A stretch of 64,000 bases of DNA from Natronomonas gomsonensis (GCF_013391635.1 NZ_JACAWU010000002.1:1240001-1304000), one strand, 5' to 3'. Counted from the stretch's first letter, positions 32,426 to 41,734 are shown. Notes: a model not told the origin generated them from the letters alone. Numbers and translations are program-made.

Positions 32426-32737
32426 ATGAACGACTTTGACGGAGTTATGCACGCGCTATCGGACGGGCGCCGCCGACAGATACTGATTGCACTCCGTACG
32501 GACGAGGAGGTCCGTCCGTTCTCCGGTGACGGAGACGAAGGGGACGGAGCGATTCAGCTCCATCACGTCCACCTCCCGCTGCTCGAGAAAAACGACCTCG
32601 TCGTGTGGAATCGGGAGACTGGCACCGTGAACAGAGGCGACGATTTCGAGGCCGTCGAATCCATACTCACAGCGTTGGACGCCCAACGTGACGTACTACC
32701 CGACGACGACCTTCCGGAGGAGGGACAGATATGTTAG
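32426..32737 (+). CDS. DUF7344-type winged-helix protein
   Basis: 103 residues with a short winged helix (DGVMHALSDGRRRQILIALR; LHHVHLPLLEKNDLVVWNRE). These haloarchaeal proteins are small DNA-binding or signalling adaptors. Its stop codon overlaps the start of the next gene (ATGTTAG), so the two are translationally coupled. Confidence 0.75.
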   Translation: MNDFDGVMHALSDGRRRQILIALRTDEEVRPFSGDGDEGDGAIQLHHVHLPLLEKNDLVVWNRETGTVNRGDDFEAVESILTALDAQRDVLPDDDLPEEGQIC

Positions 32738-32991
32738 GGAGTATCAAGACCTTACTCGGCCGACTGCACACGGGAGCCGCCGACGGGGGTGCCGACGGGT
32801 GGCCACAGGCCCACACGCCGGTTAGCGAGGATAGCGGGAGGCCGGAGGACCCCGCCACGGACGACTCTGCGGCCGCCCAATCACCGCACCTGTACAACTG
32901 TTCGTCGTGTGACCGCATCTACGTGGCCACCGACAAACGCACGTGTGCTACGTGCAACACCGCCGTCGACCGCGTCGAACAAACTAGCTAA
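32731..32991 (+). CDS. Small zinc-ribbon protein
   Basis: 86 residues; the last 35 contain two CxxC pairs (CSSC; CATC) that form a zinc ribbon, preceded by a disordered acidic stretch. The start overlaps the stop of the DUF7344 gene by 7 nt. It is probably a partner or modulator of that regulator. Confidence 0.7.
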   Translation: MLGSIKTLLGRLHTGAADGGADGWPQAHTPVSEDSGRPEDPATDDSAAAQSPHLYNCSSCDRIYVATDKRTCATCNTAVDRVEQTS

Positions 32992-33049
32992 GTGGGATAT
33001 TCGTGGCCGAGTTCGTTCGCTTTGCATCGGCTTCTTTGCCCGAGATGAT

Positions 33050-33068
33050 TGTAACCCATCGAGTTACA
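33050..33068. promoter_or_regulatory. Inverted repeat TGTAAC-N7-GTTACA upstream of a TrmB gene
   Basis: TGTAAC at 33050-33055 and GTTACA at 33063-33068 frame CCATCGA. A near-identical GTAAC-TATCCGA-GTTAC stands before the paralogous TrmB gene at 39292-39308. Shared spacing and spacer sequence (xATCxGA) suggest a common operator. Confidence 0.5.
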
Positions 33069-33226
33069 ACAGGCCGTTGTATCCGGTCCAGTTATCGAGT
33101 AGCATCCGCGTTCCGAGAACCCCACCCTCTTGAGCGACATCGGAGTGATGGTTCGAGTGACAACCTCTATCCGTATCCCGGCACAATTGGTAGTCTAGCC
33201 CATTCAAACGGGCCGGTTGGGACACA

Positions 33227-34030
33227 ATGAACGCATCCGAAAACATCGAAGAGGCGATTGAAGTACTCCAGCAACTCGGGTTGAAAGAGTACGAGGCGCG
33301 GTGTTTCGTCGGCTTGTCACAGGTAGAGACAGGGACGGCGAAGAAACTCAGCGAGTTGACCGAGGTGCCTCGAACCAGGGTGTACGACGCGATTCGGGTA
33401 CTGGAAGCCCAGGGCCTCGTCGAAATCCACCATTCGAGTCCACAGCGATTCCGCGCGGTTTCCCTCGAAGAAGCGACCGAAACGCTCCGCGACCAATACG
33501 AGGCCCGCGTCGAACGACTTCAGGACGCCCTCGACACCGTCGAAATCGTCGACGAAGGCGACGAGGAACCCGTCCAGCAAGTGTGGTCGATGTCCGGAAA
33601 CGACGGCATCGAAAATCGGACGGAAGAGCTCATCGACGCGGCAGCCGACGAAATCGTACTCGTCATCGGCGACGAGTCGCTACTGACCGAGGACTTCGTC
33701 GGTACCCTCAACGAGGTCGAAAGCGGCGTCGAGTTGCTCATCGGCGCACTGACTGAACCGCTTCAGGAACAGATTCAAACCGCCATCCCTGACGCCACGA
33801 CGTTCATATCGGGCCTGGAGTGGTTACACGGCGAAGACTCCACCGAAGACGAAACCGCCATCGGTCGGCTGTTGCTAATCGACCGCTCGACCATTCTCGT
33901 GAGTTCGATTATGCCCGTGGCGAAAGAGGAAAAAGCAATCTTCGGAGAGGGGTTCGGAAACGGTCTCATCGTAATCGCCCGCCGACTCATGTCACAGGGA
34001 CTGTTGACCGAGCGCGATCCCGCCTCGTGA
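33227..34030 (+). CDS. TrmB-family transcriptional regulator
   Basis: 267 residues. The N-terminal winged helix contains LQQLGLKEYEARCFVGLSQV and LTEVPRTRVYDAIRVLEAQG. The C-terminal part has a helical linker and a PLD-like domain (LIDAAADEIVLVIGDESLLT, ending EGFGNGLIVIARRLMSQGLL). It is most similar to the regulator at 39382, from which it differs by duplication. An inverted repeat 159 nt upstream may be its operator. Confidence 0.85.
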   Translation: MNASENIEEAIEVLQQLGLKEYEARCFVGLSQVETGTAKKLSELTEVPRTRVYDAIRVLEAQGLVEIHHSSPQRFRAVSLEEATETLRDQYEARVERLQDALDTVEIVDEGDEEPVQQVWSMSGNDGIENRTEELIDAAADEIVLVIGDESLLTEDFVGTLNEVESGVELLIGALTEPLQEQIQTAIPDATTFISGLEWLHGEDSTEDETAIGRLLLIDRSTILVSSIMPVAKEEKAIFGEGFGNGLIVIARRLMSQGLLTERDPAS

Positions 34031-34064
34031 GTCCTCTGCTGCGCCCGCCAACTGGCTCGTCCAA

Positions 34065-34364
34065 TCACCGAACGTCATTATCAGTGACACCCTGACGCTC
34101 GTTGCGGATTTCTGATTCGAATGGTTCTAGCGTGAGGTACTCGCCGTTGTCGACCGTGACCCAGCACTTGCTGTAGACGAATCTGAGACGGGCGCCTGGT
34201 CGCGAGAACTCCTCACCCGGCGACCCGAACAGCGAATCCAACGCAGCAGGTTCGAGAACGTCAGCGAGCGGCCGGAGCGACCGTGGGTCACGACCCTCGA
34301 CGGCGCTCACCGCACGTACGACAGCCGTACTTATCGATTCGTTCGGCCCGATCTCGTACTCCAT
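34065..34364 (-). CDS. HalOD1 domain protein
   Basis: 99 residues starting MEYEIGPNESISTAVVRAVS. The HalOD1 pattern follows with SLRPLADVLEPAALDSLFGS and RLRFVYSKCWVTVDNGEYLT. It is convergent with the TrmB gene. A short upstream extension of the frame (to 34397) is rejected as non-conserved. Confidence 0.75.
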   Translation of the reverse strand: MEYEIGPNESISTAVVRAVSAVEGRDPRSLRPLADVLEPAALDSLFGSPGEEFSRPGARLRFVYSKCWVTVDNGEYLTLEPFESEIRNERQGVTDNDVR

Positions 34365-34544
34365 ACTACCGTTTCGTGGTAGACAAGCAAAACGCACTTG
34401 ATTTTCACCCGAATCATCAAAACACTACGTTAAGCTAGTCGGTGCCGTGAAGGTGGCCGCGCCTACTCGGCGAGCGTCCGACCACTCGCTGTCTCTCGGT
34501 GAAATAATTGCGTCGTACCGCAAAATCACGCTAAATAACTAACC

Positions 34545-34820
34545 ATGGCCAGGCCCCATATCGATGTGACCATGCCACTGTATATGGACGTTCACAGAGA
34601 TGTCGATGCAAGCGTCGATGAGGTTGTAGAGGCTCACAAAAAGGATCTCGAGACCCAGGAGAAACACGGTGTGAAATACCTGAATTACTGGGTGGACGAA
34701 GACGAGGGGGCCGTCTTTTGCCTCTTTGAAGGCCCCAGCAAAGAAGCCGGTGAGAAGGTCCACAAAGAAGCCCACGGTCTCACCGCGGACGAGATCTTCG
34801 AAGTCGAACAGGGCGAGTAA
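34545..34820 (+). CDS. DUF4242 (nickel-binding-like) protein
   Basis: 91 residues of the DUF4242 family, a ferredoxin-like fold related to the actinobacterial SCO4226 protein. Characteristic parts are MPLYMDVHRDVDASVDEVVE and the histidines in KVHKEAHGL. Family members bind nickel in vitro in one studied case; a role here is not known. It is often near signalling genes in haloarchaea. Confidence 0.8.
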   Translation: MARPHIDVTMPLYMDVHRDVDASVDEVVEAHKKDLETQEKHGVKYLNYWVDEDEGAVFCLFEGPSKEAGEKVHKEAHGLTADEIFEVEQGE

Positions 34821-34933
34821 ATATTGACGACCGAGACGCCACTTTTGACGACTTGCCAGACGTATTCCCTGTATTCCACAGTCCGGCCTCAGTTCGTGAA
34901 GAGTTCAATAGAGCCGACCGCCACCACTAGCTC

Positions 34934-35728
34934 ATGACCGCTTCACAACCCACCAACGACCTCGCCGCGACACTGGATGACGGAGATATCGCGCTGGGAA
35001 TACTCGATAACACGTACAGTCCGACGCTCGTGGAGTTCTACGGTGAACTCGGCGTCGACTTCATCTGGCTGGATTTCGAACACGGCGGACCGGACCCGTG
35101 GAATGCGAGTCAGATGGAAGACCTGCTCCGGGCAGGCGAGCGGACGGACGTGGAGTTACTCGTCCGGATTCCCGATACGGAGCCCACGCTCGTCCGGAAA
35201 GTACTGGACCTCGGCGTGAGAAACGTGTTCCTGCCCCGGGTGGAAACCGCCGACGAAGTCCGCGAGGCGGTTCGATCCGCTCGATTCCGGTACGACGATG
35301 GCCCCGGTCATCGAGGCCTGGCGTCGCCACGCGCTCGCCGCTGGGGGCTCGCTGAGGAGTACGTCGCGACCGAAGACAGAGAGACCCTCGTCGGTGTGAC
35401 CATCGAGACCAAGGCGTCCGTCGAGAACCTCGACGAAATCCTGGCCGTCCCGGAACTGGGCTTCGTCTTCATCGGCCCGCTCGACCTCTCGGTGTCGCTC
35501 AGCCATCCCGGCGAAATCGACCATCCGGATGTGCAGGACGCCGTCGAGACGATTCGGTCGAAGGCTGTCGATGCGGGCGTTCCCGTTGCTGGTCTCGGGT
35601 TCGGGATGGACGATGTCAATGAAAAAGCGGCGAACGGCTACCAGATGCTGAATCTCGGGAGTACGACCGGGGCGCTCGAGCAGACGGTCACTGGCTGGTT
35701 CGATGCCTACGAAGGGACCGACGCTTAA
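34934..35728 (+). CDS. HpcH/HpaI aldolase family protein
   Basis: 264 residues with the TIM-barrel features of HpcH/HpaI metal-dependent aldolases and macrophomate synthase: LGILDNTYSPTLVEFYGELG, the acidic metal site in WLDFEHGG, LVRIPD, FLPRVETADEV, and the second metal pair in TIETKASVENLDEI and FIGPLDLSVSL. These enzymes cleave 2-keto-3-deoxy-sugar-like or hydroxy-keto acids to pyruvate and an aldehyde. The substrate is not predictable from context. Its end overlaps the end of the convergent DAC-domain gene by 4 nt. Confidence 0.88.
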   Translation: MTASQPTNDLAATLDDGDIALGILDNTYSPTLVEFYGELGVDFIWLDFEHGGPDPWNASQMEDLLRAGERTDVELLVRIPDTEPTLVRKVLDLGVRNVFLPRVETADEVREAVRSARFRYDDGPGHRGLASPRARRWGLAEEYVATEDRETLVGVTIETKASVENLDEILAVPELGFVFIGPLDLSVSLSHPGEIDHPDVQDAVETIRSKAVDAGVPVAGLGFGMDDVNEKAANGYQMLNLGSTTGALEQTVTGWFDAYEGTDA

Positions 35729-36279
35729 TCCGAACGACGGCCGGGACGAATGTCGTGGAATTCACCATTCGTGAAAACCGTTACCCGGCCGTCCTCTTCG
35801 CTGAGCGTGAGCGCCGCGAGTACTTCCTCGCGTGTTGAAGTTTCCAGCGCACTCATGTGACGGGCACCCATCCAGCCTGCAAATTGAAGGTCGTCGTTTC
35901 GTCGGCCTTCAGCCGCAGAGAGTTGCTTGACCCGAACCATCGTCTCCTCGATCGTGCCATCGTTGTGAACGACGACTGCGCCATCGCGGGACAGCGCGAC
36001 CTCTCGTGCGGTCTCGAGAAACACGTCGGTCTCGGCAAAGACACTCGCACAGTCCTCGACCGGCCAGCGGTTCGCTCCCATTGGAGCCGCGAATTCGGTC
36101 TTGGAGTCACGTTCGACGACGAAATAGAGCCCGGGGCCACGGGCGCGGGGGTCGTCCCATCGCTCGAACCCGAGGCTGATGTCCTTGAGACAGCCCTCGA
36201 TTCGTTCGCGTATCGCGTCGGTGTCTGCACCAGCAGCTGTCAGCTCCGCCGTCGCAAAACTGGGGATGGGCTCAGTCAT
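35725..36279 (-). CDS. Diadenylate-cyclase (DisA_N/DAC) domain protein
   Basis: 184 residues starting MTEPIPSFATAELTAAGADT. A short helical N-terminus is followed by the DAC domain: GPGLYFVVERD, the nucleotide site SRDGAVVVHNDG at about residue 105, and GWMGARHMSALETST at about 150, where canonical cyclases read RHR. The family makes c-di-AMP from two ATP. The DGA motif is intact but RHM instead of RHR leaves activity open. A paralogue sits at 45463. ATG 36279 is preferred to the upstream ATG at 36366. Confidence 0.8.
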   Translation of the reverse strand: MTEPIPSFATAELTAAGADTDAIRERIEGCLKDISLGFERWDDPRARGPGLYFVVERDSKTEFAAPMGANRWPVEDCASVFAETDVFLETAREVALSRDGAVVVHNDGTIEETMVRVKQLSAAEGRRNDDLQFAGWMGARHMSALETSTREEVLAALTLSEEDGRVTVFTNGEFHDIRPGRRSD

Positions 36280-36554
36280 TCCGTTCACACTAGAATACGG
36301 CTGCCGAGAGGATAGTAGCCCCGAATTTCTCAGTGAGACGGTGTGCTGAGTAATCGGGTGAATCACCCGTTGCGCCGCAGTGAATCCGCGGACGCCGACG
36401 TACTTCGTTCCCTGAGTACCCGCGCGTCCCGCTCGGACGCCGAACGTCCCGCCACCGTGTTGACTCGAGTACCCAACCGAGAACGAAACCGAACATCCTC
36501 GGCCGACTACCTTTCTACAGCGAGAGAGTCCCGTCGTTCACGACGGGGAGGATG

Positions 36555-37730
36555 TCATACCGGGTCGAGTTCCCCCTCGTCGTCGGTGATGAGGTCCTGT
36601 ATCTCCTCGTCACGCCGCTGTTCTGCAGCAGTAATCTGTTCTTTGGCATCGACGGCCTGCTGTTGGAGTTCCTTGACGCGCTGGATGTCGGTCACGTTCG
36701 ACAGCAGCACCGCCACGGAAATCACGTCGCGAGCCCTCCGTGGGTCGTCACCGGCGAGCACTTCGTTGCTGTCGGTTTCGGCTTCGAGCCAGCGCCGACC
36801 GCTTTCGACTCCCTTCCGGGATAACACCTCCGGGGGCCCGGAGACGACAGCAAGCGACCGCTCGGCCGACGACACGGTCGACGGACAGGTCAGCCGGGAC
36901 TGAACGCTTTTCTGGACGAGGCTGCTGATCTTCGTCGCCGAGTCGGTGCCGTCGGTGTCGGCCGGCGAGCTGCCGCGAAGTCGGTCGAGTAGCCCCGTCC
37001 GGTCGGCTGCGCGTCGTTCGGCCTCGGCGTAACCGATGACGCTGAGGCCGCCGGTCGCGAGGGTTCGGCGGATGTCGCTGGAATCCATCGCGTTTTCCGA
37101 GACCTGTGAGCCGTCGATTTCGCCGGCCGAAAGGAGCGTCGCCACGCGTTTGGCGAGTTCCTCGTTCGTCGATTCGTACCCCGCCTCGACGGTGTCACCG
37201 CTCTGCCGCCAGGCGTCGTTGTCGAAGAGAATGAGGTTCTCGGTGGCGTCCGCAAACGACTGTAACGACCGGGCGGCGTTCAGCGCCGGTCGACCACCCT
37301 CCTCGGTGCTCGGGAGGACACCCAGCCCGTACACCGGTTCGTTGTACGTCTCTCGCAGCGTCTCGGCCAACACCGGCGCGCCGCCGCTGCCCGTGCCGCC
37401 GCCGAGCCCAGCCACAATGAGGAAGGCGTCGATGGCGTAAATCGGGACTCGGTCGAGTGCACGCTCGATTTCGTGGGCGTCCTGGTCGGCGATTTCGGCG
37501 CCGAGATCGGGGTCGCCACCCGCGCCGTGGCCCTTCGACCGGTGGTCGGTTTGCCCGATGAGAACTCGGTTCTCGTCGGGGACGTACTCGAGCCGTTCCA
37601 GGTCGACCTTCGCGGAGTTGACGGCGAGCGCGGCGCTGGTCAGCGTCCGGCCGGTTTCGCGTTCGAATTCGAGGAGTTTGTCCGTAATCTTCGACCCCGC
37701 GTTCCCGAAGCCGATGAGGGCGAGTTTCAT
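36555..37730 (-). CDS. CetZ/FtsZ-like tubulin-superfamily protein
   Basis: 391 residues. The N-terminal GTPase has ALIGFGNAGSK, the tubulin signature GGGTGSGGAPV at about residue 110, and FDNDAW near 165. The C-terminal part continues with TGGLSVIGYAEAE and ends in a charged helical tail (ELQQQAVDAKEQITAAEQRR). The family assembles into GTP-dependent filaments; CetZ proteins control cell shape in haloarchaea. The protein is more diverged than core FtsZ1/FtsZ2 and lacks their C-terminal peptide. Confidence 0.85.
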   Translation of the reverse strand: MKLALIGFGNAGSKITDKLLEFERETGRTLTSAALAVNSAKVDLERLEYVPDENRVLIGQTDHRSKGHGAGGDPDLGAEIADQDAHEIERALDRVPIYAIDAFLIVAGLGGGTGSGGAPVLAETLRETYNEPVYGLGVLPSTEEGGRPALNAARSLQSFADATENLILFDNDAWRQSGDTVEAGYESTNEELAKRVATLLSAGEIDGSQVSENAMDSSDIRRTLATGGLSVIGYAEAERRAADRTGLLDRLRGSSPADTDGTDSATKISSLVQKSVQSRLTCPSTVSSAERSLAVVSGPPEVLSRKGVESGRRWLEAETDSNEVLAGDDPRRARDVISVAVLLSNVTDIQRVKELQQQAVDAKEQITAAEQRRDEEIQDLITDDEGELDPV

Positions 37731-38045
37731 CGTCTCCAGAGGTCGCCCTCGTTTCGGCTTAGTTAATTGCTAGCTATCGGCTTACTCGCCGACTCGAGAG
37801 CGAACTCTGACGGCGGGACGACGACACGAGACCCGATGAGAGTGACTGGATGCCTGAACGTCTGCGGACGCCGACTCGTTTGCTCCCGTTCCCGACTCGC
37901 CAACCCGTTCTTGTTCATTTGTTGCAATTCCCATATGGCTGTTTGACAATCCGGGTTAACGACACGGGTTTCTGCATAGAGAGTGATTTTATATCCACCA
38001 TGTTCACGCGAATGGATGTTTCGTCGGGACATGGTGGGACGAAAG

Positions 38046-38360
38046 ATGACCTCAACGCCACAGCCACTGTCGACCGATACAGCCTTCGAGTTACTAGCCA
38101 ATGAACAGCGACGGAGGGCCCTCCGACACGTCGCTGACAAAGACGGACCCTTAACGGTTGACCAACTCGTCGACGCGCTCCTGGCCGACACCACTCACTC
38201 GGCCGATTCGGACACGACGCGCGACCAACTCGAAATCAGTCTTCACCACACCCATCTACCGAAGCTCCACGATGCGGGCGTCATCGAATACGACCCGCAG
38301 CGCGAAACGATTCGGTACCACGCCACCGACATCGTCGAGGAGCTACTCGAGCAGTGTTAG
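38046..38360 (+). CDS. DUF7344-type winged-helix protein
   Basis: 104 residues starting MTSTPQPLSTDTAFELLANE. The winged helix follows: QRRRALRHVADKDGPLTVDQ, then SLHHTHLPKLHDAGVIEYDP. A TATA-like TTTTATATCC lies at 37986-37995. Its end overlaps the GTG start of the bat-type regulator by 7 nt, so the two form a coupled pair. Confidence 0.8.
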   Translation: MTSTPQPLSTDTAFELLANEQRRRALRHVADKDGPLTVDQLVDALLADTTHSADSDTTRDQLEISLHHTHLPKLHDAGVIEYDPQRETIRYHATDIVEELLEQC

Positions 38361-39019
38361 TGGAAATCACCGCACCTGCCAGCGTGCTGGGGCTTCTCGA
38401 GAACCGACCCCTTCCGGAGGGGACCGAACTCGAGTTCGAACGAACCGCGTTCGGGTTCGATGGCGGGCCCCACTCGCTCGTGGTAACTGGCGACGATGTT
38501 GCGACCGTGACGCGCTCACTCAGAGAACGGCCGGCTATCGACGGCGTCACGGCCACGAGCGACACCGAGACAGTGTTTCGGGTGCGTTTCGACACCACCA
38601 TGCCGGAGTTACTGGCGTGTATTCGAGAGACTGACGGCACCATTCGTTCGGCGACCGCCACGACCGACACCTGGACGTTCGAGGTCCGGTTCCCGAGTAC
38701 GGACGCCTCCTCTCGGTTCTACAGGCGGTACGACGACGAGAGCCATCCGATTACCGTCCGACGCCTGAACCAGCAGGGAACGACCGACCGACACTCGAAC
38801 GGACGGCTCACGGCCGACCAGCGGGATGCGCTCGCTCGTGCGGTCGCCGCGGGGTATTTCGAGGTGCCCCGACGGACGACACTCGTCGAACTTGCAGACG
38901 AGTTGGACATCTCCGATACCGCGGTTTCACAACGAATCAGACGTGGGGTGGCGAACGTGCTTCAGGGCTCGGCGTTGGCGTCCGAAGCGGATGACACTAC
39001 TGTTCACCACGACGACTGA
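38354..39019 (+). CDS. Bat-type HTH regulator (HTH-10)
   Basis: 221 residues from a GTG at 38354 (GTG 38360 is an alternative). Residues 1-140 form a sensor-like domain as in bacterio-opsin activator proteins. Residues 150-210 contain HTH-10: LTADQRDALARAVAAGYFEV, then the recognition region ELADELDISDTAVSQRIRRG. It is coupled to the DUF7344 gene upstream and probably acts with it in one regulatory circuit. Confidence 0.85.
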   Translation: MLVEITAPASVLGLLENRPLPEGTELEFERTAFGFDGGPHSLVVTGDDVATVTRSLRERPAIDGVTATSDTETVFRVRFDTTMPELLACIRETDGTIRSATATTDTWTFEVRFPSTDASSRFYRRYDDESHPITVRRLNQQGTTDRHSNGRLTADQRDALARAVAAGYFEVPRRTTLVELADELDISDTAVSQRIRRGVANVLQGSALASEADDTTVHHDD

Positions 39020-39381
39020 GGCGTGGACGACTGGGGGCTCGGGCGCTCAGGGTTGTTTCTCTTTCCAGTCCGTTTCGAAGCGTTGCTCGAAGGCATGTCT
39101 CAAACAGTTCTCAAAAACCACCGAGTAGGGTGGTTCCGGCGTGTAGTGACAGAGAGGTTGGGACCAGTCTGCGGCCACACGCCATATTATCCTGCGTGCC
39201 ACTCCCACATAGATGTACTGTGATTAATCGGGTTAATCTACTCAGAGAGCTGGTGGTTCGACGCCTCTAATCGGTGCTACCGGCGAATATCGTAACTATC
39301 CGAGTTACAGCCAGTGAGCACGAAACGACGTACTAAACACCTAGGGGATAAACGAACCGCTAGCGGTTGAGGTTGGGACCA
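39020..39381. other. Intergenic region upstream of the third TrmB gene
   Basis: No gene is seen. It contains ATTAA-TCGGG-TTAAT at 39223-39237 and the GTAAC-N7-GTTAC site at 39292-39308; both look like operator sequences for the following regulator. Confidence 0.5.
39292..39308. promoter_or_regulatory. Inverted repeat GTAAC-N7-GTTAC upstream of a TrmB gene
   Basis: GTAAC (39292-39296) and GTTAC (39304-39308) frame TATCCGA, matching the site at 33050-33068 in arms, spacing and most spacer bases. It lies 74 nt before ATG 39382. Confidence 0.5.
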
Positions 39382-40212
39382 ATGGATCATACGTCAAAAC
39401 AAGAACAAGCGATTGGATTGCTCCAGGAACTTGGGCTCAAGGAGTACGAGGCCAAGTCGTTCGTGGCACTCACGCGCCGGCAGAGTGGTACGGCGAAAGA
39501 CATCAGCGAGACCTCCGAAGTTCCCCGGACGCGCGTCTACGACGCGATTCGGGTCCTCGAAGAGAAGGGGCTGGTCGAGACCCAACACTCCAATCCACAG
39601 GTGTTTCGAGCCGTCTCGATCGACGAGGCCATCAACACCCTTCAGGCGGAGTACACCGAGCGCACCGAATCGCTCCGTGACACGCTGCGGGGGCTCGAAC
39701 CGGTCGAGGACACAGAGTCGACGGACGTCACCCACGAGGTGTGGATGCTCTCCGACGACCAGGGAATCACGAGTCGGACGGAGCAGTTAATCGAGCAGGC
39801 GGAAAAAGAAGTGATTCTCGTCGTCGGCCACGAGAGTATTTTCACCGACCGCCTGGCCGAGCAGTTGGGGGTGGCCCAAAGACGGGGCGTCGACGTCATC
39901 GTCGGCACCATCGACGAGGCGCTTCACGCCGAGATTCAACAGTCGCTCCCCGACGTCGAGGTGTTCGTGTCGGAACTGGAGTGGTTGAGTCAGTCCCCAT
40001 TACCGGACGACGACACCGAAATCAGTCGGCTGTTGATGGTCGACCGAGAGGCGATTCTGGTGAGCTCGTTCACCGAAACCGAAGCGGAGCGACGAGAACA
40101 CGAACAGGGCGTGTTCGGTACCGGGTTCGACAACGGTCTCGTCACAATCGTTCGGCGGTTGATGGCCACCGGGTTGCTGCTCGAGAACGACCGAGGAGAT
40201 ACCGGCACCTGA
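39382..40212 (+). CDS. TrmB-family transcriptional regulator
   Basis: 276 residues. The N-terminal winged helix is LLQELGLKEYEAKSFVALTR with TSEVPRTRVYDAIRVLEEKG. The C-terminal PLD-like domain includes LIEQAEKEVILVVGHESIFT and ends FGTGFDNGLVTIVRRLMATG. It is a close paralogue of the 33227 regulator. The start at 39382 begins conserved sequence; an upstream ATG at 39367 adds five residues. Confidence 0.85.
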   Translation: MDHTSKQEQAIGLLQELGLKEYEAKSFVALTRRQSGTAKDISETSEVPRTRVYDAIRVLEEKGLVETQHSNPQVFRAVSIDEAINTLQAEYTERTESLRDTLRGLEPVEDTESTDVTHEVWMLSDDQGITSRTEQLIEQAEKEVILVVGHESIFTDRLAEQLGVAQRRGVDVIVGTIDEALHAEIQQSLPDVEVFVSELEWLSQSPLPDDDTEISRLLMVDREAILVSSFTETEAERREHEQGVFGTGFDNGLVTIVRRLMATGLLLENDRGDTGT

Positions 40213-40235
40213 ACAGCCCGCGCCGACTGCGGCGC

Positions 40236-40610
40236 TCAGGTGAGCCGCCAGAGCAACGACCTTAGTTTGTAGCTCACCGACCCGTTCTGGTAGCCCCGCC
40301 AGCCGCTCATCCCACCGCGCAACGTCACCGCATCGTATCCCTCCTCGTTCAGCAGGCTGGTGGCGCGTTTCGCGACGACGCCCATCTTACAGATGACGAT
40401 CACCTCGCGATCCATCGGGATGTCGTGGAGGTGCCGGCGGAGCGTCGCGTCGTCGCCCCCGCGTAGGTCGTCGTAGACGGCGACGTTGTGGCTGTTCTCG
40501 ATGGCACCGGACTGGAACGAGCGTTCCGGGCGGATGTCGAGGAGGAACGGGTCGGCATCCGTGGCGGAATCGAGGCGGTCGGCCAACTCGTTCGGGCGAA
40601 TGTTACTCAT
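40236..40610 (-). CDS. Rhodanese-like sulfurtransferase domain protein
   Basis: 124 residues starting MSNIRPNELADRLDSATDAD. The rhodanese fold has FLLDIRPERSFQSGAIENS and the active-site loop with cysteine in VIVICKMGVVAKRAT. Such proteins carry persulfide sulfur. The loop is of the short, single-domain type. It is 24 nt from the convergent TrmB gene. Confidence 0.85.
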   Translation of the reverse strand: MSNIRPNELADRLDSATDADPFLLDIRPERSFQSGAIENSHNVAVYDDLRGGDDATLRRHLHDIPMDREVIVICKMGVVAKRATSLLNEEGYDAVTLRGGMSGWRGYQNGSVSYKLRSLLWRLT

Positions 40611-40694
40611 CGAATAGAGATTGTACTCGCGATACAAAACCGCCCCGTTTCGCCCGCTTTCGTGTTCGCGAGTTCAAATCACACCGCCCGCTGT

Positions 40695-41690
40695 CTACTC
40701 GTCGTCGACGGGACGGCGGTCGGGAATCAAGTCGAAATCGGGTTCGATGTCGCCCAACACGAGCAGGGCGTAGTACCGCAGGTACGCGAGCACTGGGACC
40801 TGAACGAGCGCCGTCAGGACGATGACGGCGACGACGAAGATGGCTGCGAGCACCCCGATGATGACGAGGCCGGCCGGCGAGAACGACAGCGTCAGGTACG
40901 TGATCCCACCGAGGATGGCAAACGGTATGGCCACGATGACTGCGCCGATACCGACCACAATCGACAGCAGGAAGGCGGCGACGATACCCAGGCCGAAGGC
41001 GACGAGTGCGTAGGCGATGTACTGCTTCCACGCCGATTTCACCGACGTCCAGAGTCGACCCCACGCGGCGAGGACGCCGCTGTCGTTTTGAATCATGAGG
41101 GGAACGACGAACGCGGTCGTGAAGGCGTCGATGACCCCGTAGACGAGCGCCGCGATGAAGATGAGCGGAATCCCGATCAAGAAGGCGGCGATACCGGGGG
41201 CAGCGTTACCGGTAAGCAGCGGCACCAAGAGAAGCGCCAACCAGCCGACTACGAGCAACAGGAAGGGAAGACCGATAGCGAATCGGAACCCGAACAGTCG
41301 GAGCCCCTGTCCCCACCGTCGATTCCAGTAGCGCCGAATGGACACCTCGCCGCTGCGAAGCGATTCGATGAAGACGAACTCCATTATCGACCCAATTATC
41401 GCGAACGCGAGGCCGATGACGAGAAGGACGGCCACGACGAGGCCGACAATCAGAAGGAAGTCGTCCGGAAGCGTCGAGGGGATGCCGTCGGGGAATTGCC
41501 CCGGCTGTTGCCCCGGCGTGTCGCTCGGCGTCCCACCGGTGTTGAAGTTCGCCGTCGGCGCACTCGTCGTGCCGCCGATGAAGAACGCGACGATGGCGAG
41601 TTTGAGCCACCGCCGCAACTCGAACGGGAACAGGAACTCCCGTGTGACATCTATCGCGTCGCTAACGTCGTCGATGGCATGGAGGGCCAT
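40695..41690 (-). CDS. Polytopic membrane protein (DUF7544-like)
   Basis: 331 residues starting MALHAIDDVSDAIDVTREFL. Six or so long hydrophobic helices (FLLIVGLVVAVLLVIGLAFA and following) and a short cytosolic helix pattern (EVSIRRYWNRRWGQGLRLFG) match a haloarchaeal membrane protein family of unknown function, distantly like glycerophosphoryl diester phosphodiesterase membrane domains. ATG 41690 is chosen because upstream frame sequence is not membrane-like. Confidence 0.7.
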   Translation of the reverse strand: MALHAIDDVSDAIDVTREFLFPFELRRWLKLAIVAFFIGGTTSAPTANFNTGGTPSDTPGQQPGQFPDGIPSTLPDDFLLIVGLVVAVLLVIGLAFAIIGSIMEFVFIESLRSGEVSIRRYWNRRWGQGLRLFGFRFAIGLPFLLLVVGWLALLLVPLLTGNAAPGIAAFLIGIPLIFIAALVYGVIDAFTTAFVVPLMIQNDSGVLAAWGRLWTSVKSAWKQYIAYALVAFGLGIVAAFLLSIVVGIGAVIVAIPFAILGGITYLTLSFSPAGLVIIGVLAAIFVVAVIVLTALVQVPVLAYLRYYALLVLGDIEPDFDLIPDRRPVDDE

Positions 41691-41734
41691 ACAGAGATAA
41701 TCGGCGACATCCCCGATAGCGCTTTGGGTGATTC

